A stretch of 64,000 nucleotides of DNA. It comes from JAAYZX01 sp040770645 (GTDB taxonomy: Bacteria; Actinomycetota; Thermoleophilia; RBG-16-64-13). Positions within the stretch are counted from its first letter, which is position 1. Each line of letters starts with the position of its first letter. This document shows positions 33,699 to 44,612 of this stretch, piece by piece. The notes below the pieces were generated by a model, which worked only from the letters and a program-made list of their open reading frames with translations, was not told the DNA's origin and did no database searches. A program made the translations under genes and the position numbers. The DNA lies in NCBI GenBank assembly GCA_040770645.1, contig JAXGIS010000002.1, positions 1 to 64,000 of the forward strand, given 5' to 3'.

Positions 33699-36404
33699 CT
33701 AATCGGCCTCATCCTCGCTGCCCTCTTCATCGAAAGTCAGCTGTGGGGGCCGGCCCGATCGCACCTCGTTGCGGAGCCCTTCAAGCACCTGCAATCGTTC
33801 GATGGGCTTCACCAAGACTTGGCGCGGTTTGCTCCCTTCGTAAGGGCCCACGATCCCCCGTCTCTCAAGCATGTCGATGAGCCTGCCCGCCCGCGTGTAC
33901 CCCACGCGCAGCCGGCGCTGGAGCATAGACACCGAAGCGTTGCCCGTGTCGAGCACCAGTTCGGCCGCATCGGCAATCAGCTCGTCAGAGTCGGGGTCAA
34001 ACACGGCCTCCTCGGCCATGGCCTCCTCCGGGCTCTGCAACAATTCCTTCTGGAAGGTGGGTTCGGCCTGACGACGCCAATGGGTCACCAAGGTATGGAT
34101 CTCCTCTTCGGTGATGAAAGCGCCCTGGATACGCTGTAGCCGGCTCGATCCCAACGGCTTGAAGAGCATGTCCCCTGAGCCCAGCAGTGCTTCGGCCCCA
34201 TTCACGTCCAGAATCACGCGGGAGTCCGTCTGGCTGGACACGGCAAAGGCGATGCGTGAGGGGATGTTGGCCTTGATCATGCCGGTTATGACATCGGCCG
34301 ACGGCCGCTGGGTGGCCACGACCAAGTATATCCCCACGGCCCTCGCTTTCTGCGCCAAGCGAATGACACACTCCTCCACTTCCGCCGGGGATACCATCAT
34401 GAGATCGGCCAACTCATCGATGACGATGAGAACATAAGGCAACACCGGTTCGCCGCGACGAACGCGCGCACGGTTGGTCTCGTACAGGTTGCGGGCCTTG
34501 ACCATCTCCATGAGCGTGTACCGCTCGTCCATCTCGCGAACCAGGTTGGACAGCACACCCGCCGCGCTTTTCATTTTGGTCACCACCGGGACCAACAGAT
34601 GCGGAATACGCTCGTAGTGCGACAGCTCCACCTTCTTGGGATCGATCATCACCATGCGCACCTGTTCCGGCGTGGATCGCAGCAACACCGAGGAGATGAT
34701 GCAGTTGATGCAGCCGCTCTTGCCCGAGCCCGTGGTGCCGGCGATGAGCAGATGCGGCATCTTGGTCAAGTCGGTGTAAACGGCCTTGCCGGCGATGTCC
34801 TTCCCCAACCACACCATGAGCGGCCCGGCCGACGCGGGGAACTCGCGATAGATATCGCCCAAGGTCACGTAATCAGGGCGTTGGTTGGGCACCTCCACCC
34901 CCACGGCGCTCTTGCCGGGGATGGGGGCCAGGATTCTGATCTCGGTCGTGGCCAGCGCGTAGGCGATGTCGTCTTTGAGGTTGGTGACCTTGTTCACTTT
35001 GGTGCCGGGGGCCAGTTGAAGCTCGTAACGTGTCACCCGCGGACCCACCACGGTTCCCGATACCCGCGCGTCCACTCCGAAGTGCGCCAGGGTCTCCACC
35101 AACAGAGGCCCGACTTCCTGGTTGGCGCGCACATCTGCTGCGGCCGCCGCCTGACTCTTGCGCAATATGACGCTCTCCGGGAGCACGTAATCTGGGCCGG
35201 CCGCCTCAGGCTCACCTGAACCTTGTGTCTCCTCGGGTCCGGACCCGCCGCCGGACTTCTCTTCCGCCGCGCCGGCGCCTGCCGCCGGAGCGGCCTCCTC
35301 TTCCTCTACGCCAGACCGGAGACCCACGACCGCCCCGCCGGCCGTCTGCGCCGCCACCGCCGCATCGGCCACAACATCCCCCTCCGTGCGCAGCCCGGGC
35401 TGTGATACTACCTGGGTCCCGTGCCGTCTCCCCCTGCTGGTATGTCTCCGAGCCCTCCTGCAGGCCCGGTTCCGCATCCAAGTCTGCCACTCCGGCCTCG
35501 CCCGCGTAGAAGTCGGGGAAATCGGTGGCCGCATCCGCGCAGTCTCACCGGAGACCCTTGTCGAGCCGTCAGCAGTGGCCTGCGACCGCCCATGCGCTCG
35601 GTCTCCGCTCCCGCGTCCAAGGGTGCTCCCGGCCCGGCGTACACGGTCTCCTCGGGCCACGCAGCCCAGACACCGCCCTCCTCGTCAAGCTCATCCGGCG
35701 CTCCAGGGCCAAAACCGGAGAGATACGGGTCATCCAGCGGCCCAGGCCTATCGCTCGGCCTTGTACGCTTCCTAACGGTGGTGGAGGCAGCATGACCTAC
35801 GGCGCGTGCCGCTCTGCGGGTGCCTTGGGCCATTCGTCTGAGCGTCCAGCCCGTAACCAGGCTGATGCCGGCCACCAAGCTGAGCCAACCCACCAGCGCC
35901 AACCCCACCTGCCCCAGCAGGCCGGAGACGCCGACGTAGAGCACTTCCCCACGCCCCCGCGCAGCCGGTACACGCCGGAGACGAACTCAGCGGCCGGATG
36001 CGGCGGCCCGAAAGGCGAAGCCCCCGCCAACAGTATGAACAGGCTGAGAAGAATGAGGATGGAACCTGCCACCACCGCGCCGGCCGGGAGACGCGAGCCC
36101 GCCCCATGAGCACCACGGCCAGTGCCAACAAAGCCACCGGTACCAAGAACGCCAGGCGTCCCAAGGCCACTTCCAACGCCCCGGCAGCGGCCCCGCCAAG
36201 CACGCCGCCACCGGTGCCCACGACCAATACAAGGTGAGAAAAACGCGGCTGTCACCTAAGGTGGCCAGTCCCCACAACTCACGTGCGTGGCTTTCCGGGG
36301 GGGTGCGGCCGCGCCTGGTAGCCGGCGACCCCCGCGCGCCCGCACTTCCGTGGGCGCATCTCCACCGCCCGCACCGGGCGTTTCCTCTGCTGCCCCGTGG
36401 ACAC
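33699..36404 (-). CDS. ftsK: DNA translocase FtsK/SpoIIIE (N-terminal part frame broken)
   Basis: Septal DNA pump. About 900 codons. GTG at 36404 has GGAGG five bases upstream and overlaps the rnj TAG. Membrane helices are visible but split among frames: LWGLATLGDSRVFL, LAFLVPVALLALAVVLM, VAGSILILLSLFILLAG, VGLALVGWLSLVAGISLV. Then an acidic Ala/Glu-rich linker and an intact motor: Walker A AGTTGSGKSGCINCIISS, Walker B LIVIDELADLMM, and the gamma winged helix VSMLQRRLRVGYTRAGRLI for KOPS-like sites. At least four frame changes between about 36300 and 35400. Confidence 0.93.
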
Positions 36405-38065
36405 TAGACCTCCACGATGATGGGAAGCACGAGCGGGCGCCGCCGCGTCTTCCGATACAGGAACCTCTGAAGGAAGTCGTGGATGTGCATCTTCAGGATG
36501 GAGGTGTCGGTGATGTTCTGCAACTCGTCACGATGGAGCGTCTCAATCAACTCGCCGCGCGCTTCTTGGATCAACTCCTCCACGTCTCCAGAGTGGACGA
36601 AGCCACGGAACACCAACTCGGGCACATCCGAGAGGGATCCGTCTTGAGCGCTCATGGTGACCACCACTATCACGATCCCATCTGTGGCCAGGTGGGTGCG
36701 GTCACGCAGCACCAGTTCCCCGATGCCGCGCATGGCCATCCCGTCCACGTAGATCATGCCGGCCTGCACACGACCGCCCACCCAGGCTTCCTCCTCGGCC
36801 AGTTCGAGCACGTCACCGTTCTCAAGGATGAATACGTCTTCCTCCGACATCCCCGTTTCTTGGGCCAGCCGTGAATGGAGTTGCAGGTGGCGGGCCTCGC
36901 CGTGGACCGGCATGAAATAGCGGGGCCGCACAAGGTTCAACATCATCTTCAGCTCTTCAGCTGCGGCGTGCCCTGAGACGTGTACCTCAGCCTCAGCTCC
37001 ATAAACCACATTGGCGCCCTCGGCGTAGAGGCGGTTGACGGTGCGCAAAACGCTCCTCTCGTTTCCCGGCACAGGCCGGGCCGAGATGACCACGGTATCG
37101 CTGGGCTTGATCTCCACCGCATGGTGATCCCCCGCTGCCATGCGCGCAAGCGCCGACATGGGCTCCCCCTGACTGCCGGTGCTGATAATGACCAACTCAT
37201 CATCTTCGTACTGGGAGATCTCCTGCGGGCGGATCAGGGTACCCTCAGGGATGCGCAAATACCCCAGGTTCGACGCGATGTTGACATTTCGCGTCATGCT
37301 CCGCCCCACCACCGCCACCCGTCGCCCGTGGCGGGCTGCCGTGGAGATGACCTGCTGAATACGATGGATGTGGCTGGCAAAGCAGGCCACGATAACCCGC
37401 CCCGGAGCCGTGGCCATGATGGTGTCCAGACGCCGCCCCACGGAGATCTCGGCGGGGGTGAGACCCGGGATCTCAGCGTTGGTGGAATCAGAGAGCAGCA
37501 GCAGCACGCCTTCAGCCCCAAGTGCCGCGAAACGATGCAGTGCCGTTAGTCTCCCGTCCACCGGTGATTGGTCGAGCTTGAAGTCCCCCGTATGCACCAC
37601 CACCCCCACCGGCGTGTGGATGGCCAGACCCAAGCCATCGGGGATGCTGTGGCACACTTCTAAGAACTCCACCGTGAACGGCCCCAGCTCAACCGGTTTG
37701 GCCGGTCCCACTTCGTGTAGATCCACGTGTCCCTGCAGGCCGTGCTCGCCCAGCTTACCGTTGATTAGACCCAAGGTGAGCCTGGAACCAAAAACAGGCA
37801 TGTCCGCCTGCTTGAGCAGGTAGGGCAACGCGCCCACGTGGTCCTCGTGGCCGTGGGTGATCAATACACCCAACGCCTTGTCCCGGTTCTCGAGCACATA
37901 ACTGAAATCGGGCAGAACGAGGTCTACCCCGAGCATGTCCTCGTCGGGGAACATAAGCCCACAGTCGACCACGAGCATGCTGTCGTCGTACTCGATCACG
38001 GTCATGTTCTTCCCGATGGCCCCCAGGCCACCGAGAGGAATCACTCTGAGAATTGCGTCGTTCAC
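36404..38065 (-). CDS. rnj: Ribonuclease J
   Basis: 5' exo/endoribonuclease of metallo-beta-lactamase/beta-CASP fold. 553 residues. Metal motif ITHGHEDHVGALPYLL near residue 60; HTGDFKLDQSPVDG; beta-CASP STGSQGEPMSALARMA and VPGNERSVLRTVNRLY; later MPVHGEARHLQLHSRLAQE. GTG at 38065 follows the dapB stop by one base; the frame is open slightly upstream. With rny and pnp in this window it completes a Gram-positive-type RNA decay set. Confidence 0.95.
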   Translation of the reverse strand: MNDAILRVIPLGGLGAIGKNMTVIEYDDSMLVVDCGLMFPDEDMLGVDLVLPDFSYVLENRDKALGVLITHGHEDHVGALPYLLKQADMPVFGSRLTLGLINGKLGEHGLQGHVDLHEVGPAKPVELGPFTVEFLEVCHSIPDGLGLAIHTPVGVVVHTGDFKLDQSPVDGRLTALHRFAALGAEGVLLLLSDSTNAEIPGLTPAEISVGRRLDTIMATAPGRVIVACFASHIHRIQQVISTAARHGRRVAVVGRSMTRNVNIASNLGYLRIPEGTLIRPQEISQYEDDELVIISTGSQGEPMSALARMAAGDHHAVEIKPSDTVVISARPVPGNERSVLRTVNRLYAEGANVVYGAEAEVHVSGHAAAEELKMMLNLVRPRYFMPVHGEARHLQLHSRLAQETGMSEEDVFILENGDVLELAEEEAWVGGRVQAGMIYVDGMAMRGIGELVLRDRTHLATDGIVIVVVTMSAQDGSLSDVPELVFRGFVHSGDVEELIQEARGELIETLHRDELQNITDTSILKMHIHDFLQRFLYRKTRRRPLVLPIIVEV

Positions 38066-38066
38066 G

Positions 38067-38804
38067 TTAAAGTATGTTCTCCAGTCCCACCACAACTCCC
38101 TGCAGCGCCCACACCCGTTTCACGGCCAACACCACCCCGGGCATGAACGACTCCCGGGACAGCGAGTCGTGGCGAAGAGTCAAGGTCTCCCCCCACCCGC
38201 CGAAGATGACTTCTTGGTGCGCCACCAGACCCGGAAGCCGCACGCTATGCATGGGCACTCGCCCCTCCTGCCCGCGCGTGGTCCACGCGTCCTCTATCAG
38301 AGCGGCCGTACGCTTGGCCGTCCCTGAAGGGGCGTCCAATTTGCGTGGATGGTGCAACTCCACGATCTCACAGGCGTCGAGATGGCGGGCGGCTTCGCGT
38401 GCAAACTGCATCATGAGCACGGCCCCCAGGGCAAAGTTGGGCGCCACGAACACCGGGACCCCGGCACGGGTGCTCTCCTCCTCGATCCGCGCCAGATCAG
38501 CCGCCGACAGCCCCGTGGTTCCCACCACCGGCGCCACGCCGTGGGCCAAGGCCTCCAGCACGTTGGCGAGCACGGCTTGGGGTTGAGTGAAGTCCACAAG
38601 CACATCTACTTCGGAGCCCTGCAGAGCTGCGGCCACAGACGAGTAGTGGGCGCAGTCGTCGGGAAATGGATCCGCCGACGAGACGTAGATTGGATCGATG
38701 GCGGCCACCAACATCAAATCGGGATCACCGGCCACCGCGGCACAAGTGAAGCGCCCCATGCTACCGAGCGCCCCGCTCACGGCCACACGCACCGCGCCCT
38801 CCAT
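38067..38804 (-). CDS. dapB: 4-hydroxy-tetrahydrodipicolinate reductase
   Basis: Lysine/DAP pathway reductase making the substrate of DapL. 245 residues. Nucleotide-binding VAVSGALGSMGRFTCAAV, VLVDFTQPQAVLANV, catalytic VELHHPRKLDAPSGTAKRTA, and C-terminal SRESFMPGVVLAVKRV. ATG at 38804 sits eight bases after AAGGAGG; a GTG one codon earlier is an alternative. Confidence 0.96.
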   Translation of the reverse strand: MEGAVRVAVSGALGSMGRFTCAAVAGDPDLMLVAAIDPIYVSSADPFPDDCAHYSSVAAALQGSEVDVLVDFTQPQAVLANVLEALAHGVAPVVGTTGLSAADLARIEEESTRAGVPVFVAPNFALGAVLMMQFAREAARHLDACEIVELHHPRKLDAPSGTAKRTAALIEDAWTTRGQEGRVPMHSVRLPGLVAHQEVIFGGWGETLTLRHDSLSRESFMPGVVLAVKRVWALQGVVVGLENIL

Positions 38805-38864
38805 CACAGTCCCTCCTTGCTGCTGATCATGGGGTTCCCGAACAAAGGATATGTGGGAGCCGGA

Positions 38865-40110
38865 TCACGACGGGAGCGAGGCACGGAATACATCTTCATC
38901 CGCGCCGATGGCCGCAACGGAGAGCAACTCGGGGTCCAGCAGCTCCTCGGCCAGAGAACGGACACCTTCCGCAGTGACCGCATCTATGCGCGCCGCCACC
39001 TCATCCAGTGACAGGATCTCCGTATTGGTTACCACGCCCTTACCAAGTCGGGTCATGCGACTGGAAGTGCTCTCCAAACCCAAGATCACTCTACCTTTGA
39101 GGTGTTCCCGCGCCCGCACCAACTCCTCTTCGCTCACAGGCTCCGTACGCAGACGCTCCATCTCCCGGCGAACCGTCTCCATGACCTGGTTCAGGCGCTC
39201 GGGACGACAACCGAAGTACACGCCGGTCAGACCCGTTTCACGATACATGGCGGCGAAAGAGAAGATGCTGTAAACAAATCCGCGCTTCTCCCTGACCTCT
39301 TGGAAAAGGCGTGAACTCAAGGAGCCCCCGAAGAGGCTGTCGAGCACGGAGAGGGTGAATCGTCGCGCATCGTGACGGGCGAGGCCCGGCCCTCCCAGAC
39401 AAACGTGGACCTGCTCGGTTTCCTTGGCCAAGAATGCGGTGCCGGCCTTCCACTCCACATTGGCATCCGCACGCTGTACTCCGTGCCCGTTGTGAGTGTC
39501 GTGCTTGGCCAGCACCAACTCGCGCAACCGATCGTGATCAATGTCACCGGCTGCAGCCACCACCATGTCGCTCAACGCGAAATGCCGGTGGTGGTAATTG
39601 CGGATGCGCTCCTCGGGCATCTCGGCGATGCTGTGGCGTGACCCCAGAATCGTGTGGCCCAAGGGGTGATTCGCGAAGACAGTCCGAGCAAACAGATCGT
39701 GGATTAGATCCTGGGGCGCATCCTCGTACATGGCGATCTCTTCCAAGATGACCTGCCGTTCTCGGTCCAGATCCGCGAACGTGGGTGTCAACAGCATATC
39801 CACCAGCACATCGAGGGCGCGCTCCAGATGCTCATCCAAGACGCGACCGTACACCACCACGTACTCTTTGGAGGTGGCGGCGTTCAACTCGCCACCGATG
39901 CTGTCGAACTCCTGTGCGATCTCCTCGGCCGTGAAACGAGAGGGCCCTTGAACAGCAGATGCTCTATGATGGGTCACCCCGGCGTGGGCCTCGTCTTCAT
40001 CACGCGCCCCGCCGGGATCCAGAACCCCCAGACGCGCAGGGCAGGTGATCCAGCCGCTCGGTGATGAGCTGCTGGCCGTTGGGCAGAGTCTCGAGCCGGT
40101 AATCCTGAAT
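38865..40110 (-). CDS. M16 (pitrilysin-like) zinc protease (5' part frame broken)
   Basis: About 415 codons. N-terminus IQDYRLETLPNGQQLITERL, then GARDEDEAHAGVTH and IEHLLFKGPSRFTAEEI in different frames; together they form the HxxEH zinc motif, with a small gap at the second position. The rest is intact: NAATSKEYVVVYGRVLDEHL, RQVILEEIAMYEDAPQDLIH, LFGGSLSSRLFQEVREKRGF. Genes of this family follow pnp in many Gram-positive bacteria. The first codon is ATT at 40110 where ATG is expected; no usual start lies between the pnp stop and the conserved N-terminus. Confidence 0.85.
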
Positions 40111-40116
40111 GGCCGC

Positions 40117-42238
40117 CTACCCTTCCATCTTCTCGAGCAGGCGCAGGCTGATCTTCTCTTTCCCCCCTGGTTGGCCACGTCCATGACCTCGACCTTGACC
40201 AGATCACCCTTCTGCACCACGTCCTCCACCGCCGCTACCCGATGCGGGGCGAGCTTGGAGATGTGGATGAGACCATCGGTTCCGGGCTTGAGATTGACAA
40301 ACGCTCCGAAGTTGGTAGTGGAGGCGACCCGACCGACGATCACGTCACCGGCCTGCAGGTCCCGAGTGATGGCCGCGATATGCTCTACACCGCGTCTCCC
40401 AGACGGCCGTCGGTAGCGAACACCTTGACGAGCCCGTCGTCCTCCACCTCGATGGTGCAGTCGAACTCCTCCTCCATGCCGCGCTGGTCTCGCCGCCCTT
40501 GCCGATGATGGCGCCGATCTTGTCGGGATCGATGCGCACGGTGGCGATACGTGGCGCATAGGCCGACAGCGTGCCCCGGGGCATCGATAACCGCGGTCAT
40601 GGCGTCGAGAATGGCCAGCCGGGCTCGCCGGGCCTGCTCGAGCGCGTCGCGGAGGATGTCGAAGGTGACGCCTTTGATCTTGATGTCCATCTGGAGCGCG
40701 GTGACGCCTTTGCTGGTGCCCGCCACCTTGAAGTCCATGTCTCCCAGGTGGTCCTCAACACCGGCGATGTCGGTGAGAACGATGTAGTCGTCGCCCTCCT
40801 TGATGAGGCCCATGGCTATACCGGCCACCGGCCGCGCGATGGGTACTCCGGCATCCATCAAAGCCAGGGACGAGGCACACCACTGGCCATGGAGCTGGAG
40901 CCGTTGGACTCCACACCACGGACACCAAGGCGGATGGTGTAGGGGAGGACTCCTCATCGGGGATCATGGGCTGCAATGCCCGTTCTCCCAAGGCCCGTGC
41001 CCGATCTCGCGCCGACCGGGACCGCGCATGAACCCGGCTTCGCCCACCGAGAACGGCGGGAACTTATAGTGATGCATGAAACGCTTTGATTCCTCGACAC
41101 CGAGGCCGTCAATGCGCTGCTCATCACGGCTGGCACCGAGCGTGAGCAGGCTCAGCACCTGCGTCTGGCCGCGCGTGAACAGTCCCGAGCCGTGTGTCCG
41201 CGCCGCCAACCCCACCTCTACCGCCAGCGGCCTGATCTCGGTTGATGCCCTACCGTCGGGCCTGACCTTGTCCACCGCAATCTGGCGACGCACCGTCTCC
41301 TTCTCGAGGGCGTCGAAGGCTGCGCCCAAGGCCGCCGTCTCGGCGGCGGCGTCGACCGAATCCTCAGCCGGCGCCCACGTCTCGAGCACCTTCTGGCGTA
41401 ACTCGCCCACGGCCTCGTAACGGGCCAACTTCTCCGGCACGGCCGAGGCTGCGCGCAGTTCTGCGCCGAACTGCTGCCGAATGCGATCCACCAACTCGGG
41501 TCGGCCCGCCGCTCGGCTACTTCCATCTTGGGCACACCCACCTCGGCAGCCCAGGCCCTGATGGCCGCCACCTGCTCCTGGATGGCCAGATGCGCGAGCG
41601 CCATGGCCTCGAGCTAGGTCGGCCTCCTGGATCTCGAGGCATCCGGCCTCGACCATGCTGATGGCATCGTCGGTTCCGGCCACCACCAGGTTGATGGGGC
41701 TGGCATCCACCTCTTCGAAAGTGGGGTTGATAACCCAACGCCCGTCAACCTTGGCCACCCGTACCGCACCGATAGGCCCCTGGAAGGGCGCTTCGGACAG
41801 GCTGAGAGCCGCCGATGCCCCCAGAAGTGCCAACACATCGTAGGGGTTGGTCTTGTCCACCGACAACACCGTAGCCACAATGTGAGTCTCGCGATTGAAG
41901 CCGGCCGGCCATAGCGGCCGGATGGGCCTATCTATGAGCCGAGCGTTCAGGATGGCCTGGTCGCTGGGGCGGCCCTCCTTCTTGATGAAGCCACCGGGGA
42001 TCTTCCCGGCCGCGTACATGCCCTCTTCCACGTCCACTGTGAGCGGGAAAAAGTCCACGTTGCGTTCGTTCTTGGCCACCACGGCCGTCACCAAGACCAT
42101 GGTGTCGCCCAGCCGTACCAGCACGGCACCACTGGCCTGCTTGGCCAAACGGCCGGTCTCCAAATGGATTTCTTTGTCTCCCAGAGTGATGGTGCAGGTA
42201 TGCACCCGCGCGGAGGCCTCTCCTCCTTGATCAGTCAT
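40117..42238 (-). CDS. pnp: Polyribonucleotide nucleotidyltransferase (frame broken)
   Basis: 3'-5' phosphorolytic exoribonuclease. N-terminal RNase PH domain intact (GRLAKQASGAVLVRLGDTMV; GGFIKKEGRPSDQAILNARL; DRPIRPLWPAGF). The helical linker, second PH domain (GSGLFTRGQTQVLSLLTLGA; AGVPIARPVAGIAMGLIKE), KH and S1 domains (VIVGRVASTTNFGAFVNLKP; GLIHISKLAP) are present over several frames. Stop TAG at 40117. At least six frame changes between about 41610 and 40130. About 707 codons, the usual length. Follows rpsO as in most bacteria. Confidence 0.93.
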
Positions 42239-42260
42239 GTCCTTGGGTTCTCCTTTGTGC

Positions 42261-42279
42261 GCCCGGGCCCCTCCCGGGC
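42261..42279 (-). promoter_or_regulatory. Hairpin between rpsO and pnp
   Basis: GCCCGGG-AGGGG-CCCGGGC, a perfect seven-pair stem after rpsO and 23 bases before pnp. No T tract. In other bacteria a structure in this interval serves as terminator and as RNase III/PNPase autoregulatory site. Confidence 0.45.
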
Positions 42280-42306
42280 ATTTAATGGCTCGTCTCCAGA
42301 TCCCGC

Positions 42307-42573
42307 CTACTTCCTCAGACCCAGGGCTTTGACCAATCCGCGGTAGCGCTCCACGTCCTCTTTCTGCAGGTAGTTCAGCAGTCGGCGACGGTGGCCCACC
42401 ATCTTGAGAAGGCCGCGCCGGGAGTGATGATCCTTCGAATGGATCTTGAGGTGCTCGGTCAGCACGTTGATTTGCTCGGTCAGGATGGCGACTTGGACCT
42501 CGGGAGATCCCGTGTCCGAATCGTGCTTCTTGAACCGATCAATGATTTCAGTCTTCTTCTCTTTGCTCAGCAT
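42307..42573 (-). CDS. rpsO: 30S ribosomal protein S15
   Basis: 88 residues, exact family length. KHDSDTGSPEVQVAILTEQI, LTEHLKIHSKDHHSRRGLL, and MVGHRRRLLNYLQKEDVERY are the S15 helices that bind the 16S three-way junction. ATG at 42573 follows GAGGAGGCTAGAGGAAA. Confidence 0.98.
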   Translation of the reverse strand: MLSKEKKTEIIDRFKKHDSDTGSPEVQVAILTEQINVLTEHLKIHSKDHHSRRGLLKMVGHRRRLLNYLQKEDVERYRGLVKALGLRK

Positions 42574-42606
42574 TTTCCTCTAGCCTCCTCGGGCTCCATG
42601 CCCCCA

Positions 42607-42680
42607 GCCTGGATGCTGTGATCCAGGCCGAGCAGCAGGTGGGCTTGACGCTCCCACAGCACGCTCCATGTCCGTGGGAG
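42607..42680 (-). promoter_or_regulatory. Structured leader of rpsO
   Basis: Between ribF and rpsO the minus strand can form GCCTGGAT-CACAGC-ATCCAGGC (42628-42607, eight perfect pairs) and CTCCCAC/GTGGGAG (42680-42651). S15 represses its own mRNA through leader RNA in several phyla, with different structures in each, so this is a candidate autoregulatory element. No consensus was matched. Confidence 0.35.
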
Positions 42681-42690
42681 TGACGGTAGG

Positions 42691-43663
42691 TTACCACACG
42701 CGGCCGGTGGCGCCGGACGGGCCGGCCGGCGCGGCGGCGAGACGCCGCCGCGCCTCCTCCACATCGCGTTGCACTTGTTCTACCAATGCATCCTTACTGG
42801 AGAACGTGCGCTGGTCGCGCAGGCGCGCCACAAAATCGATGCCCATGGACACATCGTAGAGCGTGCCGTGGAAATCGAGCAGGAATGTCTCGATACGGAC
42901 CACATTGTCATTCTCAAAAGTAGGATTGGTGCCGACGCTGGTGACTGAGTCCTGTATGGGCCATTGCGGAACGCGCGTGCGCGTGGCGTATACGCCCAGG
43001 GCCGGAACGGCTGCATCGGCCGGCGGCTCCAGATTGGCGGTGGGCATGCCCATGGTGCGCCCGCGCCCTGCGCCCGCCACCACCCGCCCCACCAGCGTGT
43101 GCGGCCTGGTCAGCAGGCGTGCCGCCGTCTCCACATCGCCCTTCGCCACCAACTGTCGGATACGGGTAGATGACACCACCTGCCCTTCCGCCTCGATCAG
43201 ATGTATGGCGCTGACCGAAAACCCCTGGGCCTGGCCGAAGGACAGCAGATCGGCCGCTCCACCCCGACCCTGCCGTCCAAACCGGAAGTTGGCCCCCACC
43301 GAGACCTGACGCGCCCCCAGCCGCTGCGACAATAGCCTCCGCAGAACTCGTCCGGAGAGAGGGCGGCGAACTCACGCGTGAAGGGGATGGCGATCACCTC
43401 ATCCACGCCCAGGTGTTCCAACAGATCGATCTTCACTTCCAGGGGAGTGAGACCGGAGCGCTTTCAGGGTGAAGAACCATGGCCGGATGTGGCTCGAACG
43501 TGACTACTGTGCTCACGCCCTGCATGGCGCGAGCCGCATCCATGGCCATGCCTATGATGCGCTGGTGCCCCACATGCACGCCGTCAAACGTGCCTATGGC
43601 CACTGCGCGCGGCGTGCCGTGAGGAAGGACCGCCACCTCATCTAATGAGCGATACACGCGCAC
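42691..43663 (-). CDS. ribF: Bifunctional riboflavin kinase/FAD synthetase (frame broken)
   Basis: Makes FMN and FAD. N-terminus VRVYRSLDEVAVLPHGTPRA, then the nucleotidyltransferase motif VAIGTFDGVHVGHQRIIG, VTFEPHPAMVLHPES; after a frame change near 43435, IDLLEHLGVDEVIAIPFTRE; after another near 43325, SVGANFRFGRQGRGG, SSTRIRQLVAKGD; and the kinase domain GRGRTMGMPTANLEP, TSVGTNPTF. GTG at 43663 follows GGAGGAGG. Downstream of truB as usual. Confidence 0.92.
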
Positions 43664-43682
43664 GCCGGCTCTGCCTCCTCCA

Positions 43683-44612
43683 TCAGTCCTGCGGGCTTCT
43701 GAACACCACCCGCGGGCGCGAGACGCCCGCCACGCCCTCGTACAGGGCAAGCAGGCCCGCCTCCCCGTAGACCCGCACTAAGCCGGACGGCGCCCCGCGC
43801 AACTCGTTGCCGTGGCGCGCCCGGCTTTCCTCCATATCCCGCACATCATACCTGGGAAGATCACGCAGCACGTCGCTCAAGCTGAGTAGGGCCCGCCCGC
43901 CGGCGCGCGGCGCGGCGGGCCCCCCCTGCACCCCGGCCCCGTCTGCGGCGGCAATGACTTCGCCCACCTGTTCCGGACCCACAGCATCCCGCACGTCCAT
44001 GAAGCCCACGCGTAGCCGTCGCAACTCTGTAGCGTAGCCCCCCACCCCCACAGCAACGCCCAGATCATGGGCCAGCGTGCGCACGTACGTCCCCTTCGAC
44101 GTACGAGCCCGAATCACCGCCTGCTGCAGATCGCTGCGGAACTCGAGCAAAGCCAGCTCGTGCACAGTCACTTCGCGCACCGGCGTCTCGCACTCCTCGC
44201 CGCGATGGGCCCGCCTATACAAAGGCTCGCCGCCCACCTTGACGGCTGAGGTCAGGGGAACCACCTGCCGGATGAGCCCACGGAACCCCGCCAGTTGCTC
44301 CCGCACCTCCGCTTCCGTCACTCGTCCCCCGGTAGGCTCGATGACGCCCGTGGGGTCTTGAGTGGTGGACACCGCGCCGAACTGCACCGTCACCCGGTAC
44401 TCCTTGGGCATGGCCATGACCAGCTCAGAGATGCGCGTGGCCTGACCGGCGAGCACCACCAGCAGACCGGTGGCAAAGGGATCGAGAGTGCCGGCGTGAC
44501 CCACTTTGCGTCCCAATAGAGGCTTGAGCCGGCGCAAAACCTGGAAGCTCGTCCACCCTGCCGGCTTGTCCACCAGAAGAACCCGGGTGCGGGTCTCCGG
44601 CGATCGCCTCAT
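43683..44612 (-). CDS. truB: tRNA pseudouridine(55) synthase
   Basis: 309 residues. VLLVDKPAGWTSFQVLRRL, catalytic motif VGHAGTLDPFATGLLVV with the nucleophilic Asp, later CSKGTYVRTLA-type motif as TSKGTYVRTLAHDLG. C-terminal PUA-like domain. ATG start overlaps the nrnA stop (ATGA). Confidence 0.96.
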   Translation of the reverse strand: MRRSPETRTRVLLVDKPAGWTSFQVLRRLKPLLGRKVGHAGTLDPFATGLLVVLAGQATRISELVMAMPKEYRVTVQFGAVSTTQDPTGVIEPTGGRVTEAEVREQLAGFRGLIRQVVPLTSAVKVGGEPLYRRAHRGEECETPVREVTVHELALLEFRSDLQQAVIRARTSKGTYVRTLAHDLGVAVGVGGYATELRRLRVGFMDVRDAVGPEQVGEVIAAADGAGVQGGPAAPRAGGRALLSLSDVLRDLPRYDVRDMEESRARHGNELRGAPSGLVRVYGEAGLLALYEGVAGVSRPRVVFRSPQD

